Counted from the stretch's first letter, positions 25,756 through 35,048 are shown. The stretch is DNA of 64,000 nucleotides from Lachnospiraceae bacterium (GCA_017427685.1 JAFRSH010000023.1:1-64000), one strand, 5' to 3'. Notes: a model not told the origin generated them from the sequence alone. Made by a program: numbers and translations.

Positions 25756-26634
25756 TTAGAACCAGCTTGCAAGATCCGAGAAGCTCGAGTAAAGATTGCT
25801 GAGCGAACGTGATGCAGCTGCGTTTGCCATCCAGTAATTGAAACCGTACATAGCACATGTGCCGATCGCAAGAGCGCCCACAACGATGAAGCTGAAGAGG
25901 ATCGACTTGTTCTTGTCCTTGATGTAGGTATCAATAATAGCAGCGTAATATATGAATGCGAAAATGATTGCGGCTACAAAGAAGAATTCCTTAAGAGCTC
26001 CGCCCAAAAGGCCGAGAGTTCCGTAAAGGAACCAGCACATAGTGCAGGGGATCGTTGCAACGAGGCATGCGTTAAGTGACTTCGCAAAGGTCAGGCCTGC
26101 CTTTCCGCAAAGGCCGCTGATAAGCGCTGCGATACCTACTCTGAATCCACCGAGAACGATCGCTGCGATCAATGACCAAAGGATCGAGATAGGTCCGACA
26201 CCCATCACGAAGCAAACGATCATGATCATGATCCATGCAACAAGTACATAAAGTCCGCCGAGAACGAATCCCGAAGCGTTAGGGATCTTGCCCGAAACTG
26301 CATCGGTAACAAGTGTGAGCGGTTTTGTAAAGAATGCACCGAACTGCTTGAACGCCTCTCCGAAAGCGCTGGGGCCTGCGGGTACTGCAGCGGGATAAGG
26401 CTGATAGCCCTGAGGTGCCTGCTGAGGGTAACCCTGGGGTGCCTGCTGGTACTGGGGAGCCTGCTGATACTGAGGTGCGGGCTGAGGTGCTGCCTGAGGA
26501 ACAGGCTGGGGAGCGGGTGCAGGTGCGGGAGCGGGTGCAGGCTGAGAAGCAGCCGCTGCAGCTGCCTGAGCACCGGGGCAACTACAAACGCCGCCGTCCG
26601 GGATCTGTGAACCGCAATACTTACAAAAAGCCAT
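25756..26634 (-). CDS. Zinc-ribbon protein with YIP1-like membrane domain
   Basis: 292 residues; AAGGAGG lies 7 bases before the ATG. Residues 3-20 are a short zinc ribbon (CKYCGSQIP...CSCPG). Residues of about 22-88 are a low-complexity Ala/Pro/Gln segment (repeats of QYQQAP and QGYQP). The rest has five to six membrane helices in a YIP1-type arrangement. Such proteins are common in Clostridia; role unknown, possibly a membrane-associated scaffold. Monocistronic, with terminator at 25672. Confidence 0.8.
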   Translation of the reverse strand: MAFCKYCGSQIPDGGVCSCPGAQAAAAAASQPAPAPAPAPAPQPVPQAAPQPAPQYQQAPQYQQAPQGYPQQAPQGYQPYPAAVPAGPSAFGEAFKQFGAFFTKPLTLVTDAVSGKIPNASGFVLGGLYVLVAWIMIMIVCFVMGVGPISILWSLIAAIVLGGFRVGIAALISGLCGKAGLTFAKSLNACLVATIPCTMCWFLYGTLGLLGGALKEFFFVAAIIFAFIYYAAIIDTYIKDKNKSILFSFIVVGALAIGTCAMYGFNYWMANAAASRSLSNLYSSFSDLASWF

Positions 26635-26769
26635 GATAATACCTCCTTATTACGCTAAAAGATCTATCTATAATTCTATATCATTACAAGCGTTTTGTGT
26701 ATAGAAATATATAAAACCGACATGATTTTTTTTTAAAACTCGCTCTGCTTCATTCGAGGAAAAATCTGC

Positions 26770-26799
26770 TTGACAAGAGAATAATGGGGATTGTATAAT
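26770..26799 (+). promoter_or_regulatory. Strong plus-strand promoter, probably for the tRNA pair
   Basis: TTGACA (26770-26775) and TATAAT (26794-26799), both perfect, 18 bases apart. The next plus-strand genes are tRNA-Val and tRNA-Met, nearly 290 bp downstream beyond two repeats. Confidence 0.7.
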
Positions 26800-26866
26800 T
26801 ACTGCGTTGCGCGCAGGGATGTAAACTCTGCGACATAAGCGAAACGTAGCGACTCGCTCCGTTTCA

Positions 26867-26911
26867 CTTCGCGACCCTACCGAAAAAAAATGCGGTGGAG
26901 CATCGCACATT
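26867..26911. repeat. 45-bp repeat unit 1 upstream of tRNA-Val
   Basis: CTTCGCGACCCTACCGAAAA, then ATGCGGTGGAGCATCGCACA. The copy at 26993-27037 is nearly identical. Each is preceded by a (A/G)CTCGCTCCG-type sequence. Confidence 0.75.
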
Positions 26912-26992
26912 ATGTGTAGCGGTTGGAAATACGTTTTTTTTCATCGTCACAGGTATGTGACTCGAAAAAAAACTCATGATTCGCTCCGCAGG

Positions 26993-27037
26993 CTTCGCGA
27001 CCCTACCGAAAAAATATGCGGTGGGGCATCGCACATT
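26993..27037. repeat. 45-bp repeat unit 2 upstream of tRNA-Val
   Basis: Second copy of the unit at 26867-26911 with a few mismatches, 126 bp further on. A perfect hairpin CAAAATCCGC/GCGGATTTTG follows at 27052-27075, just before tRNA-Val. Confidence 0.75.
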
Positions 27038-27085
27038 TTTTCGTCGGGCTCTCAAAATCCGCGAAGCGGATTTTGGAGATCATAG

Positions 27086-27158
27086 GGGATCTTAGCTCAG
27101 CTGGGAGAGCATCTGCCTTACAAGCAGAGGGTCATAGGTTCGAGCCCTATAGGTCCCA
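27086..27158 (+). tRNA. tRNA-Val (TAC anticodon)
   Basis: 73 nt. Acceptor GGGATCT/AGGTCCC, anticodon stem TCTGC/GCAGA around CTTACAA (anticodon TAC), T-arm with TTCGAGC. A73 present, CCA not encoded. Confidence 0.94.
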
Positions 27159-27205
27159 TCGGAAGGAAACTTCCTTTAAATGTGGAAACGAGTTTTCCAC
27201 TATAT

Positions 27206-27279
27206 GGCGAAGTAGCTCAGTTGGCCAGAGCACGCGGTTCATACCCGCGGTGTCGAGGGTTCGAATCCCCCCTTCGCTA
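27206..27279 (+). tRNA. tRNA-Met (CAT), elongator type
   Basis: 74 nt. Acceptor GGCGAAG/CTTCGCT, anticodon stem CGCGG/CCGCG around TTCATAC. The 5' GGCG, the paired first base and the TA at positions 8-9 fit elongator Met rather than initiator. A lysidine-modified tRNA-Ile(CAT) is less likely by overall sequence. Confidence 0.88.
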
Positions 27280-27286
27280 TATTTAT

Positions 27287-27318
27287 AAACGGCTCACGGA
27301 TCTGTGAGCCGTTTTTTT
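27287..27318 (+). terminator. Terminator of the tRNA-Val/tRNA-Met unit
   Basis: AACGGCTCAC/GTGAGCCGTT stem followed by TTTTTTT, ending just before the stop of the convergent EAL gene. Confidence 0.9.
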
Positions 27319-27330
27319 ATCAAATACATG

Positions 27331-29547
27331 TCACACCTCTCCCCCGACGGTTCCAACCTCTTCAAACCCTGCTGTACTCCCAAGGTCTGCCGTACCTTCA
27401 CCGGCTGCGTCGAGACCTCTTTCGAACAATCCGTACTCCGCAGCCTCGACACTCTCGGCTGCTCTTCTGAGGTTCGCCTCGTTGTCCTTCATGCGGGTCT
27501 CGTAGTCGGGCCCGGGCATGGGCTTGGCGTAGTAGTAACCCTGGATCATATCGCAACCCTGCGAAGCAAGGAAGTCAACCTGTTCCTTGACCTCAACACC
27601 CTCCGCAACGGTACGCATGTTAAGACTCTTGGCAAGACGGATCGCCTCACTGACGACGATCTCACCCCTGACACCGCTGCCCTCGCCGCGGAAGAACTCC
27701 GCATCAAGCTTGAGGACATCCAGAGGCATGTCTTTGAGCGAATTGAGTGACGAGTAACCCGAACCGAAGTCGTCCATCGAAACCACGAAACCGTAGCCCT
27801 TGAGTCTGGTGATAGTCTCGAGGAGCGCCTTCTTGTCATCGAAGAATGCGCTCTCCGTAAGCTCTATCTCGATATACTCATGAGGAGTACCCACCTCGTC
27901 GACCATATCTCTGATCTGCTCGGCAAGATCCGCCTCGATAAAGTGTGCTCTCGAAACATTGACAGACACGGGCACGCACTTGAAGCCGAGGTCAAGCCAG
28001 CGCTTCTGGTCGCGGGCAACGTGTGTGATCATATAGTGGTCGATCTCCGTGATGAAGCCGTTCTTCTCGAAGATCGGGATTATCTTTCCGGGAGGAACAA
28101 ATCCGAAATCGGGCGATACCCAACGGATGAGTGCCTCTGCGCCCTTGAGCTCGTCGGTCTGAGGATCGTACTTGGGCTGGTAGTAAACCTGGAACTCCTC
28201 GTTCTCGATAGCCTGACGCTGCTTCTCCTGAACACTGTCGATCCACTTCCTGTCTGCAACCATGCTCTCGTCGAAGAACGCAACTCCCGACTCCTCGGAT
28301 CCGTCCATGGTACTGCGTGTCGTGCAGGCGTTGTTGTACGCGATCTCCATGTCGAAGTAACGCCTCTTGACGATCTTGCCGCCCGGGTTGCGTGCGATAC
28401 CGATCAGATCGGCACCTGCCTGGAAGTGGAATATATGCTCGTTGTCGATGTGCTGCAGTCCTCTGACGAGATCGTTCAGTCTGTTCTCGAGTTCTTTCTT
28501 GTCATTAAACCTGAGAAGAAGGGCAAACTCCGCGCCCGTGACTCTCGCGCACATCTCCTTTCTCCGGAGATTCTTGTTGAGATAGATGTCGATACGTCTT
28601 AACAGCTCGTCGCCGTCGGCGATCGAATGACAGATACAGAAATTCCTGTAGTTTACGAACACCAGATTAACAACCGCAAAGGTGTCTCTCTTGGCGACAG
28701 AACTCCTCATGTAATGCTCACCGCGCAGCAGGAACCACATCCAGTTCTTGCCGTGTGTTGAAAGATCGGTAAAGAAGATCTTAGCAGCGTTCCTACGTCT
28801 GACAAGCTCCTTGATGAGATTGACAAGGATCACGATAAAGAGTACCAGCACGAGGATCGCAAGCAGAGCGAACAGGAGGATAAGCCAAGATGCATCCGTC
28901 ATGTTGAGCTTGATGAATACCTTGCCGCACAGCACATTGCCCGTGTCTCCGAGAGGCATGTCGATCCACATGGGGATCTTGACAACCGCGCCCGAGATAT
29001 TGAAGATCTCACCGGCCCAGCCTCCGGCCGACGCCGTTCCGACCTCAGAGGTATACTCCATCAGGTCGTCCACGCGTGAGATCACCTCAAAAATGTTGTA
29101 ATCGATGTGTCCCGTCTCATCGACACTCAAAAGAGGGATCTTTGTGTCCGTGCGGACCATGATCCTGTTCGTGTTGTCGTCTTCCTCGTCGTCCGTGTAC
29201 AGAAGGAATGCGTTCTGTGCAGTCAGCGACGAAGTGTTTTCTCCGTGTTCGTAAAGGATATCACCGTTCAGATCAAAGATATAATAGTCGCGGCCTTCGG
29301 CATCGAGGAGTCTGTAAACATCCTCTCCGTCCACCGCATCGATTGCTTCTTCATAGACACGACCCATGTACTGAAGGTCGTTATACTCTGCTCCGAGCTT
29401 GGAATCAACGATATAATTAACAATAAGTGAAGCAAGCCCCCAAACGATCATGCTCATCATAACGCACATGACGATGAAGCTTGCGATAGAAAGGAACGGA
29501 TGGCCCGTACGAAGGGCCTTGAACTGTTTTCTTCTGCGCTTGTCCAT
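27331..29547 (-). CDS. Membrane EAL phosphodiesterase with degenerate GGDEF domain
   Basis: 738 residues. Membrane helices at about 18-45 and 223-247 enclose an extracytoplasmic sensor region. A GGDEF-like domain (about 270-430) has TGAEF in place of GGDEF, so it should not make cyclic di-GMP. The EAL domain (about 440-690) keeps the catalytic set: GAEALIRW, SVNVSR, IELTES, MDDFGSGYSS, LKLDAEF, AEGVE and QGYYYAKP. It should therefore degrade cyclic di-GMP. The tail of about 45 residues is Glu/Gly-rich. GGAG lies 8 bases before the ATG. A paralogue with a weaker EAL site is at 44910. Confidence 0.9.
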   Translation of the reverse strand: MDKRRRKQFKALRTGHPFLSIASFIVMCVMMSMIVWGLASLIVNYIVDSKLGAEYNDLQYMGRVYEEAIDAVDGEDVYRLLDAEGRDYYIFDLNGDILYEHGENTSSLTAQNAFLLYTDDEEDDNTNRIMVRTDTKIPLLSVDETGHIDYNIFEVISRVDDLMEYTSEVGTASAGGWAGEIFNISGAVVKIPMWIDMPLGDTGNVLCGKVFIKLNMTDASWLILLFALLAILVLVLFIVILVNLIKELVRRRNAAKIFFTDLSTHGKNWMWFLLRGEHYMRSSVAKRDTFAVVNLVFVNYRNFCICHSIADGDELLRRIDIYLNKNLRRKEMCARVTGAEFALLLRFNDKKELENRLNDLVRGLQHIDNEHIFHFQAGADLIGIARNPGGKIVKRRYFDMEIAYNNACTTRSTMDGSEESGVAFFDESMVADRKWIDSVQEKQRQAIENEEFQVYYQPKYDPQTDELKGAEALIRWVSPDFGFVPPGKIIPIFEKNGFITEIDHYMITHVARDQKRWLDLGFKCVPVSVNVSRAHFIEADLAEQIRDMVDEVGTPHEYIEIELTESAFFDDKKALLETITRLKGYGFVVSMDDFGSGYSSLNSLKDMPLDVLKLDAEFFRGEGSGVRGEIVVSEAIRLAKSLNMRTVAEGVEVKEQVDFLASQGCDMIQGYYYAKPMPGPDYETRMKDNEANLRRAAESVEAAEYGLFERGLDAAGEGTADLGSTAGFEEVGTVGGEV

Positions 29548-29754
29548 ACTGAATGCTCCAATTACCGGTATTCACCCCAGAAGATATCCTCTCCGTACCC
29601 ACACTCGTATATACGCGTCATTCCCGGAACCCCAACCGGGATCAAGTCCTAAATATGTTATATCACGAAAATCCACGATTTGCCACAATTTTATGCGTGA
29701 ACTTGTGTAAATGAAGAATTTCAGGCATAAGCGTTGTCGCTGTTCGCGGCGCTA

Positions 29755-30759
29755 TCACTGCACTTTGACCGTTACAGAAGTCGAGAACTCGTCAGCCCCC
29801 AGGCCTCTCTCCTCAAACTCGACCTCGCCGAAAAGGTTGTACTTCTCGTCCGAACGCTTATAGTCCCTCGCGGGGTACAGCCCCGCCCCGATCTTCGATG
29901 CCGTGGGGATCCTGAGTGCGTCGATCCCGCCGAAGTAAAACTCTGCAAGCTCGCGGTTGCCGGCCTCAAATGCCTCGTGCGCAGCCTCCGCATCCATGTA
30001 GATCCAGCCGTAGGGAGCCACGTTCACTATCGCCCAGTCCGCGGGAGCGGCGGTGCCTTCCTTGATCCTGAAACCGCCCTGCCAGCGCGCAGGTACCCCG
30101 AGCGCCCTCATAAGCATTACAAGGAGTATGTTCCTGCTCTCAGGAGCGCCGTCCGACACCTCAGCCACGGATCCGGCGGTGTGATTGGCGCAGAACCTGA
30201 AGACGAGGTTTATGAGATCTCCCGTATTCTCCGCTCTGTCGCCGAAGAACTTCGCAACCTCTTCATGGGTGAGCCCGAGGATCCGGGCCGCTTCCTCCCT
30301 GCTCGGAACCTTGATCGCCGTCTCCGACGCGAGATCCATGACGGTGACCTTGTCCGCGAGGGGGCCTGTGTATGACGAGCAGTCGCAGTGGTTCTTCTCC
30401 TCGTACTGTCTTATGAGCGCAGGTCCGATCGCTCTTCCGGGCTGCGAGGTCCTGTTGATCTCCCCGATGTCCGGCACGATGGCCTCGGGTGCGCTCTCGA
30501 ACGCATATGTGACAGAAAACGGACGATTCTCCTCAAGGACCTCATCAAACCACGTCGAACGCTGCGGATGATCCTCGATGCTGATCATGCGGAACGCGGG
30601 CGCGGAAGTGAGAACCTGACCCATGTAGAGCCACTCCGCATTGACGGGTGCGGGCAGATGTACTCTCACACGGCCGGGCTTGAAACTCGACTCGTTGATC
30701 ATAAGCGTAAATGTGCACTCGATGTCCGCTTCACGGACGATTCCGTTTTCTTCTTTCAT
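29755..30759 (-). CDS. Transglutaminase-fold protein lacking catalytic residues
   Basis: 334 residues from the ATG at 30759 (AAAGGAA nine bases upstream). An N-terminal beta domain precedes a transglutaminase-like domain recognisable from LMRALGVPARWQGGF and YGWIYMDAE. The position that carries the catalytic Cys in the family (before LLRALGIPAR) is APESRN here, and the catalytic His position (HAWVEVY) is DWAIVNV. So it is probably not an enzyme of the usual type. No signal peptide. It is divergent from the HD gene at 30855. Confidence 0.65.
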   Translation of the reverse strand: MKEENGIVREADIECTFTLMINESSFKPGRVRVHLPAPVNAEWLYMGQVLTSAPAFRMISIEDHPQRSTWFDEVLEENRPFSVTYAFESAPEAIVPDIGEINRTSQPGRAIGPALIRQYEEKNHCDCSSYTGPLADKVTVMDLASETAIKVPSREEAARILGLTHEEVAKFFGDRAENTGDLINLVFRFCANHTAGSVAEVSDGAPESRNILLVMLMRALGVPARWQGGFRIKEGTAAPADWAIVNVAPYGWIYMDAEAAHEAFEAGNRELAEFYFGGIDALRIPTASKIGAGLYPARDYKRSDEKYNLFGEVEFEERGLGADEFSTSVTVKVQ

Positions 30760-30854
30760 ATCGGTCTGTTCCTTTATTTGCATTTTAGTGTTTTCGGTGG
30801 TAAAACTATTATATCCGGTTAGGGATCAATTATCATTAAGAAAGGATCGTGCCC

Positions 30855-31442
30855 ATGAACGAAACATCTCTGTTTGACCATGCGGTAAGCTTTGCGGCGC
30901 AGGCCCATTCGGGCATTCTTCGTCGCGGTAAGACGATCCCTTATATCATACATCCCCTCGAAGCCTCGGTTATTGTTTCATCTGTCAGCGAAGACCGCGA
31001 TCTGCTTGCGGCTGCGGTTCTGCATGACGTTGTCGAGGACACGCCCGTAACGCTCGAGGATATCCGTGAAAGGTTCGGTGACCGTGTCGCTTCGATCGTC
31101 GACGTACTCACCGACCGCTACGATTCCGCTCAGGAGGGTCTTGCGCCCCGCGACGCATGGCGTCTGCGCAAGGAGGATTCTCTCGCAAGGATCTCCGCCG
31201 CTTCCCGCGATGCCAAGATCGTCGTGCTCGGAGACAAGCTCGCGAACATGCGTGCCATCGCACGCGACGCAGCCAAAACGGGCGACTCCCTCTGGTCAAC
31301 CTTCAAGGCCGGAAGCCGTGAAGCCCTCGGATGGTACTACCTCGGTCTCGCAGAAGCCCTTAAGGAGCTCTCCGATCTCGAACCTTGGAAGGAGTTCGAT
31401 AAGCTGACATCTTACTGGTTCTCAGAGACCTCAAAGGCCTGA
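30855..31442 (+). CDS. HD-domain phosphohydrolase, MESH1/SpoT-hydrolase-like
   Basis: 195 residues; AAAGGA lies 8 bases before the ATG at 30855. A stand-alone HD hydrolase: HPLEASVI, AAVLHDVVEDT (HD metal pair followed by ED) and LGDKLANMRAI are the hallmarks of the SpoT/MESH1 hydrolase domain. No synthetase, TGS or ACT domain follows. Related small enzymes hydrolyse (p)ppGpp or related nucleotides. Cytoplasmic and monocistronic. Confidence 0.8.
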   Translation: MNETSLFDHAVSFAAQAHSGILRRGKTIPYIIHPLEASVIVSSVSEDRDLLAAAVLHDVVEDTPVTLEDIRERFGDRVASIVDVLTDRYDSAQEGLAPRDAWRLRKEDSLARISAASRDAKIVVLGDKLANMRAIARDAAKTGDSLWSTFKAGSREALGWYYLGLAEALKELSDLEPWKEFDKLTSYWFSETSKA

Positions 31443-31512
31443 GAAGGCAGATGACGGCCCGGGTCGGAAATGTTTCTCTTCGTCAATTCAGGCAGATCTT
31501 CGTCAGATAATC

Positions 31513-33069
31513 TTATTCATCTGAAAGTCCGTAACAGATACTCACTACAGTTTCATTCTTCAGCACGAACTTTAACTCTGCCCCGCCCTTATTATATGAG
31601 AGGCTGTTCTCTTCGGGTCCGAAATGATCTCCGTAAAGCTTCTCTACAAGACTCTTGCTGCATCCGATGTACGCACCTTCGGGTGTCGTGACCGAATCAT
31701 CCAGCAGGTAAACCGTCGTCACAGCCTCCACGCCCGTGCCGTCGGGACTCGTATCGATCTCGAATCCGGGGTAGGTGTACATCCTGTCGATACCCTCGAA
31801 CACACAGCTCTTCGCTTCGAAGTAGCTGATGGGCTCGCCAAGCTGTGCGGCAACCGTCTCATCCCACTTCATGCCGGGGTATAAGTTAAGAGTTTTATAT
31901 GTAAAGCTGAACCCGTCATATGCGCCGGTGTCTGTCTGTGATCCGTTCCCGGGTTCTTTATCACTCGTGCTTTCGGGGCTTTCTGTCATTTCGTCCGCTG
32001 CGTCAGATTTAGATTCCGGCCCCTCAGTGGGCGCTCCGTCACTTTCGACATGACCGCCTAGTTTGTCAATGATCCCGGCGGTTTCGTCATCAACAAGTTC
32101 CTTCAAGATCGGAGCGAAATAAGCACTCAGCTTCTCGGCTCCCGTTTTGTTGAGGTGGAGGCCTCCGTCGTAGGTATCGGTGTCAAAGGACAGCCCCGAC
32201 GCTTTAAGACGCGAGAGGAAGTTGATATACGAGAGTCCGTGGCTTTCCGCGTAATCGGAAACGATACTGTTCCACTCGTCGTACCAGTAAGGGTAGGTGG
32301 CCGGTGCCTTGATAAGGATCAGTCTGATGCCCTTTTCCTCGCAAAGCAGGCGCATCTTCTCCATGTACTCCCATGCCGTATCACCGAACTCGTAGGATTC
32401 GAGAGGTTTACCGATCGGGATGTTGTGCGCAGGCACGACTCCTTCTCTCAGATACGAGCCGTCCGTTGTTAACTCCGGGGACGAGAAGAAGTACTCGAAG
32501 TCCTTCGTGTTAAGATCCCTAATGCGGTCGTGATAGCGCAACAGGGGGAACATATACGTTATGAACGATTCATCCTCGGTCATGGAAGCGTTGATCGAAG
32601 CGATCTTCGCGGTCGACCACTCCATGCCCTCGAGGGTCATCCTGTTGTAGGCCTCGTTCTGGGGCTCGTTGTACTTCATTGAAAGGACGTTGAAGACGAC
32701 CGCCTTCGGAGTCTCGTAGCGGAGCGTGTCTTCGAGCAGGTAGTAGGACTGCCAGATGAGCTGCTGGGCGCTTCCGCGGATGTAGCACTTGAGGCCCGTT
32801 TCACGCTCGATCACCTCGGGGGAGAAGTTCTCGTAGACTTCGCAGTCGCCGAGGAAGATCACGTCGTGGGATTTTTCGCTGTCGTAGTATGATGCGATAA
32901 GGCCGCCTTCGGCCATGTTGCCGTCTGCATACTTCGGGGTTACAAGGCGCTGCAGGCACGCGAGCACAAGGGTAGCGACAAGTAGTGTGCAACCCACGGT
33001 CAAGATTCTTAGTGCAAGCCCTTTCTTTTCCACGTTCCGATCAACCTTTCTTAATGTTTTGTTTTCCAA
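31513..33069 (-). CDS. Membrane-anchored SGNH-like protein of the acylation operon (DltD position)
   Basis: Up to 518 residues; a GTG at 33033 preceded by AAAGG may be the true start (506 residues). One N-terminal membrane helix (about 20-42). The SGNH-type domain (about 70-330) has LGDCEVYENFSP at the first block and DGGLHLNKTG at the last. Block I thus has Cys where the Ser nucleophile is expected, with Asp and His kept. A Ser/Glu-rich linker leads to a second domain (about 390-518), similar to small BLIP/PepSY-like beta domains. Last gene of the racemase-ligase-carrier-MBOAT operon, where DltD sits in dlt operons. It probably acts outside the membrane in the last transfer step. Confidence 0.75.
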   Translation of the reverse strand: MENKTLRKVDRNVEKKGLALRILTVGCTLLVATLVLACLQRLVTPKYADGNMAEGGLIASYYDSEKSHDVIFLGDCEVYENFSPEVIERETGLKCYIRGSAQQLIWQSYYLLEDTLRYETPKAVVFNVLSMKYNEPQNEAYNRMTLEGMEWSTAKIASINASMTEDESFITYMFPLLRYHDRIRDLNTKDFEYFFSSPELTTDGSYLREGVVPAHNIPIGKPLESYEFGDTAWEYMEKMRLLCEEKGIRLILIKAPATYPYWYDEWNSIVSDYAESHGLSYINFLSRLKASGLSFDTDTYDGGLHLNKTGAEKLSAYFAPILKELVDDETAGIIDKLGGHVESDGAPTEGPESKSDAADEMTESPESTSDKEPGNGSQTDTGAYDGFSFTYKTLNLYPGMKWDETVAAQLGEPISYFEAKSCVFEGIDRMYTYPGFEIDTSPDGTGVEAVTTVYLLDDSVTTPEGAYIGCSKSLVEKLYGDHFGPEENSLSYNKGGAELKFVLKNETVVSICYGLSDE

Positions 33070-33134
33070 ATATTTATTTATCTTGATGTATTATTCACTA
33101 AATAAATGATTCTCAAAATATAGTATTTTAAAAG

Positions 33135-34730
33135 CTAAAAACGGTTGTAAATGAACTGTCCTACGTCATAGCCCGGACCGTATGCGCCAAACAACAAAAT
33201 TGCAGTAAATAATGCTATGAGCAGGCATGCGCGCAGTGCAAAGGGCGCGGAAAGCAATCGGGTACGGACGCTTCCCTTACGCTGCAGCATGCTGACAGCG
33301 AAAAGCGTGAGCATTCCGAGCAGTAGGATCACGTAATCAAAAAGTGTTAGTCCGAGGGCTGACATGGAGCCGTCGAATAATACCGCGGGGCTTCCCGTGA
33401 AGATCGAGCCGAAGGCTCCGAACGTGGTTCCGACACTGCCGTAGCAATCGAGCATTCGCAGACAGCTGAGGATCACGATCGTCCTTGTGGCTGCGAAAGC
33501 TTTGTAAGGCACTGCGTTCGTGCTGAAGCGAAACTTCTTATGGAACTTGTCGTACAAGGGCTCAAGTTCCTGCGAGATCATGATGACAGCAAAATTGAGC
33601 ATACCCCAGAGGATGAAGTTCCAGCTTGCGCCGTGCCAGAGACCCGTCGCGAACCAGACAACCGCTGAAGTGATATAGACAGGGATCCTCTGTGCCGCAC
33701 GGCGGGGCAGGCGGGATTTCCTGAGTGCACCCGAGATATTTCTGATAAGCTTGCAGGATGACATCGGGTAGAACACATAATCGGCGAACCATGTGCCCAT
33801 CGTGATATGCCATCTGCGCCAATACTCGGCAACACTCTTCGAGAAGTAGGGACGGATGAAGTTCTCCTTAACGCCTATCCCGAACATCTGAGCCGTACCG
33901 ATCGTGATATCGATCCCGCCCGTGAAGTCGGCATAGAGTTCGAGCGCGTAAAGCGCCATGCCCGCAACCACAAAAGCTCCCGAGTATTTTTCCGGATCAC
34001 CGGTTATCGCCTTGACTGCAATAAGCGCTCTGTCAGCGATGATAAGCTTCTTCGCGAATCCCCAGAGCACGCGCATTGCACCAAGCTTCAGTGAGTCTGC
34101 CTTAAGCGGCTTCGGATTTAAAAGATCTTCTTTTATATCGCCGTAACGACTGATCGGGCCCTGTACGAGCTGCGGGAAGAACGAGATAAAAAGCGCGGTA
34201 TGGAAAGGATTATGAGTCGGAGTAACGGCTTCCCTATAAACGTCGACCATGTAACCAACGGTGCTGAAGATGTAGAACGAGATGCCCATGGGCATTAAAA
34301 TGCCCGCAAGCGGGATCCTGCTTTCACTTCCCACGAGGTCGAGCAGGGAGTTGATGTTTGTGATCGTGAAATCGGTGTACTTGACTACCGCGAGGAGCCC
34401 GAGCGTGAGGACGAGGCCGACGATCAGGACTCTTCGGCGCGAACGCTTATCCCTTGCTTTGTACTCTCTCGCTTCTTCGCGCGAAATGACGTCTTTCATC
34501 TCGGCGAGGTACCGCTTGCGCGCGATCGCCTGTTTGTCCATTTTTACGGTCACAATGTATGCCACTATGCTTGTTGAAACGATGAAGACAACGCACCAAA
34601 CACCGGCGTGCGCATAGAAATAATAGCTCAGAGCCAGAAGGATGTAAGGGCGTGCTTTAACAGGCGCGAGCCTGTAGATGATCAGACCCACGCACAGAAA
34701 TCCTATGAAAGCATAAGATGTAAAAAGCAT
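33135..34730 (-). CDS. MBOAT membrane acyltransferase (DltB/AlgI-like)
   Basis: 531 residues with about twelve membrane helices. MBOAT core: SFFPQLVQGPISRYGDIKED, LYADFTGGIDITIG, KSVAEYWRRWHITMG and FATGLWHGASWNFILWG, with the catalytic His in WHG. It is longer than DltB (about 400) and similar in size to AlgI-type enzymes. The C-terminus QFIYNRF resembles the C-terminal FIY-F motif of DltX; no separate dltX gene is visible. Role: moving an acyl or aminoacyl group from the carrier protein across the membrane. The ATG lies 18 bp after the carrier gene. Confidence 0.88.
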   Translation of the reverse strand: MLFTSYAFIGFLCVGLIIYRLAPVKARPYILLALSYYFYAHAGVWCVVFIVSTSIVAYIVTVKMDKQAIARKRYLAEMKDVISREEAREYKARDKRSRRRVLIVGLVLTLGLLAVVKYTDFTITNINSLLDLVGSESRIPLAGILMPMGISFYIFSTVGYMVDVYREAVTPTHNPFHTALFISFFPQLVQGPISRYGDIKEDLLNPKPLKADSLKLGAMRVLWGFAKKLIIADRALIAVKAITGDPEKYSGAFVVAGMALYALELYADFTGGIDITIGTAQMFGIGVKENFIRPYFSKSVAEYWRRWHITMGTWFADYVFYPMSSCKLIRNISGALRKSRLPRRAAQRIPVYITSAVVWFATGLWHGASWNFILWGMLNFAVIMISQELEPLYDKFHKKFRFSTNAVPYKAFAATRTIVILSCLRMLDCYGSVGTTFGAFGSIFTGSPAVLFDGSMSALGLTLFDYVILLLGMLTLFAVSMLQRKGSVRTRLLSAPFALRACLLIALFTAILLFGAYGPGYDVGQFIYNRF

Positions 34731-34748
34731 GTCCTAACAATTCCCCTC

Positions 34749-34988
34749 TCAATCATTAAGGATCTCATCAACAAGCTCCGCAATGGCACGTGCACTGTCA
34801 AAGTTCTCAGGCGTGATCTTGTCTGCTGTGATCACCGCATCAAACTCGTCAGCGAGCTGTGTGATGATGGTGATTATGTCGTACGAATCAAGGATCCCGT
34901 CTGCGACAAGTCCCTCGCGATCCTCATCATCAAGCTCCGGGTGAAGATCCGCTATGATCTGCTTTATTGTGTCAAGATATTCTTCCAT
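34749..34988 (-). CDS. Acyl/D-aminoacyl carrier protein (DltC-like)
   Basis: 79 residues from the ATG at 34988 (AAGGAG seven bases upstream). The phosphopantetheine site is DGILDSYD with the attachment Ser. The length and strongly acidic helices are typical of DltC and related carriers. Lies between the adenylating ligase and the MBOAT gene, so it likely receives the activated acid from the ligase. Confidence 0.88.
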   Translation of the reverse strand: MEEYLDTIKQIIADLHPELDDEDREGLVADGILDSYDIITIITQLADEFDAVITADKITPENFDSARAIAELVDEILND

Positions 34989-35048
34989 GATATTGCTCCT
35001 TATGTACATTCAATTTTTAATGGTCCACCAATCCCCGTCCCCCATGGG

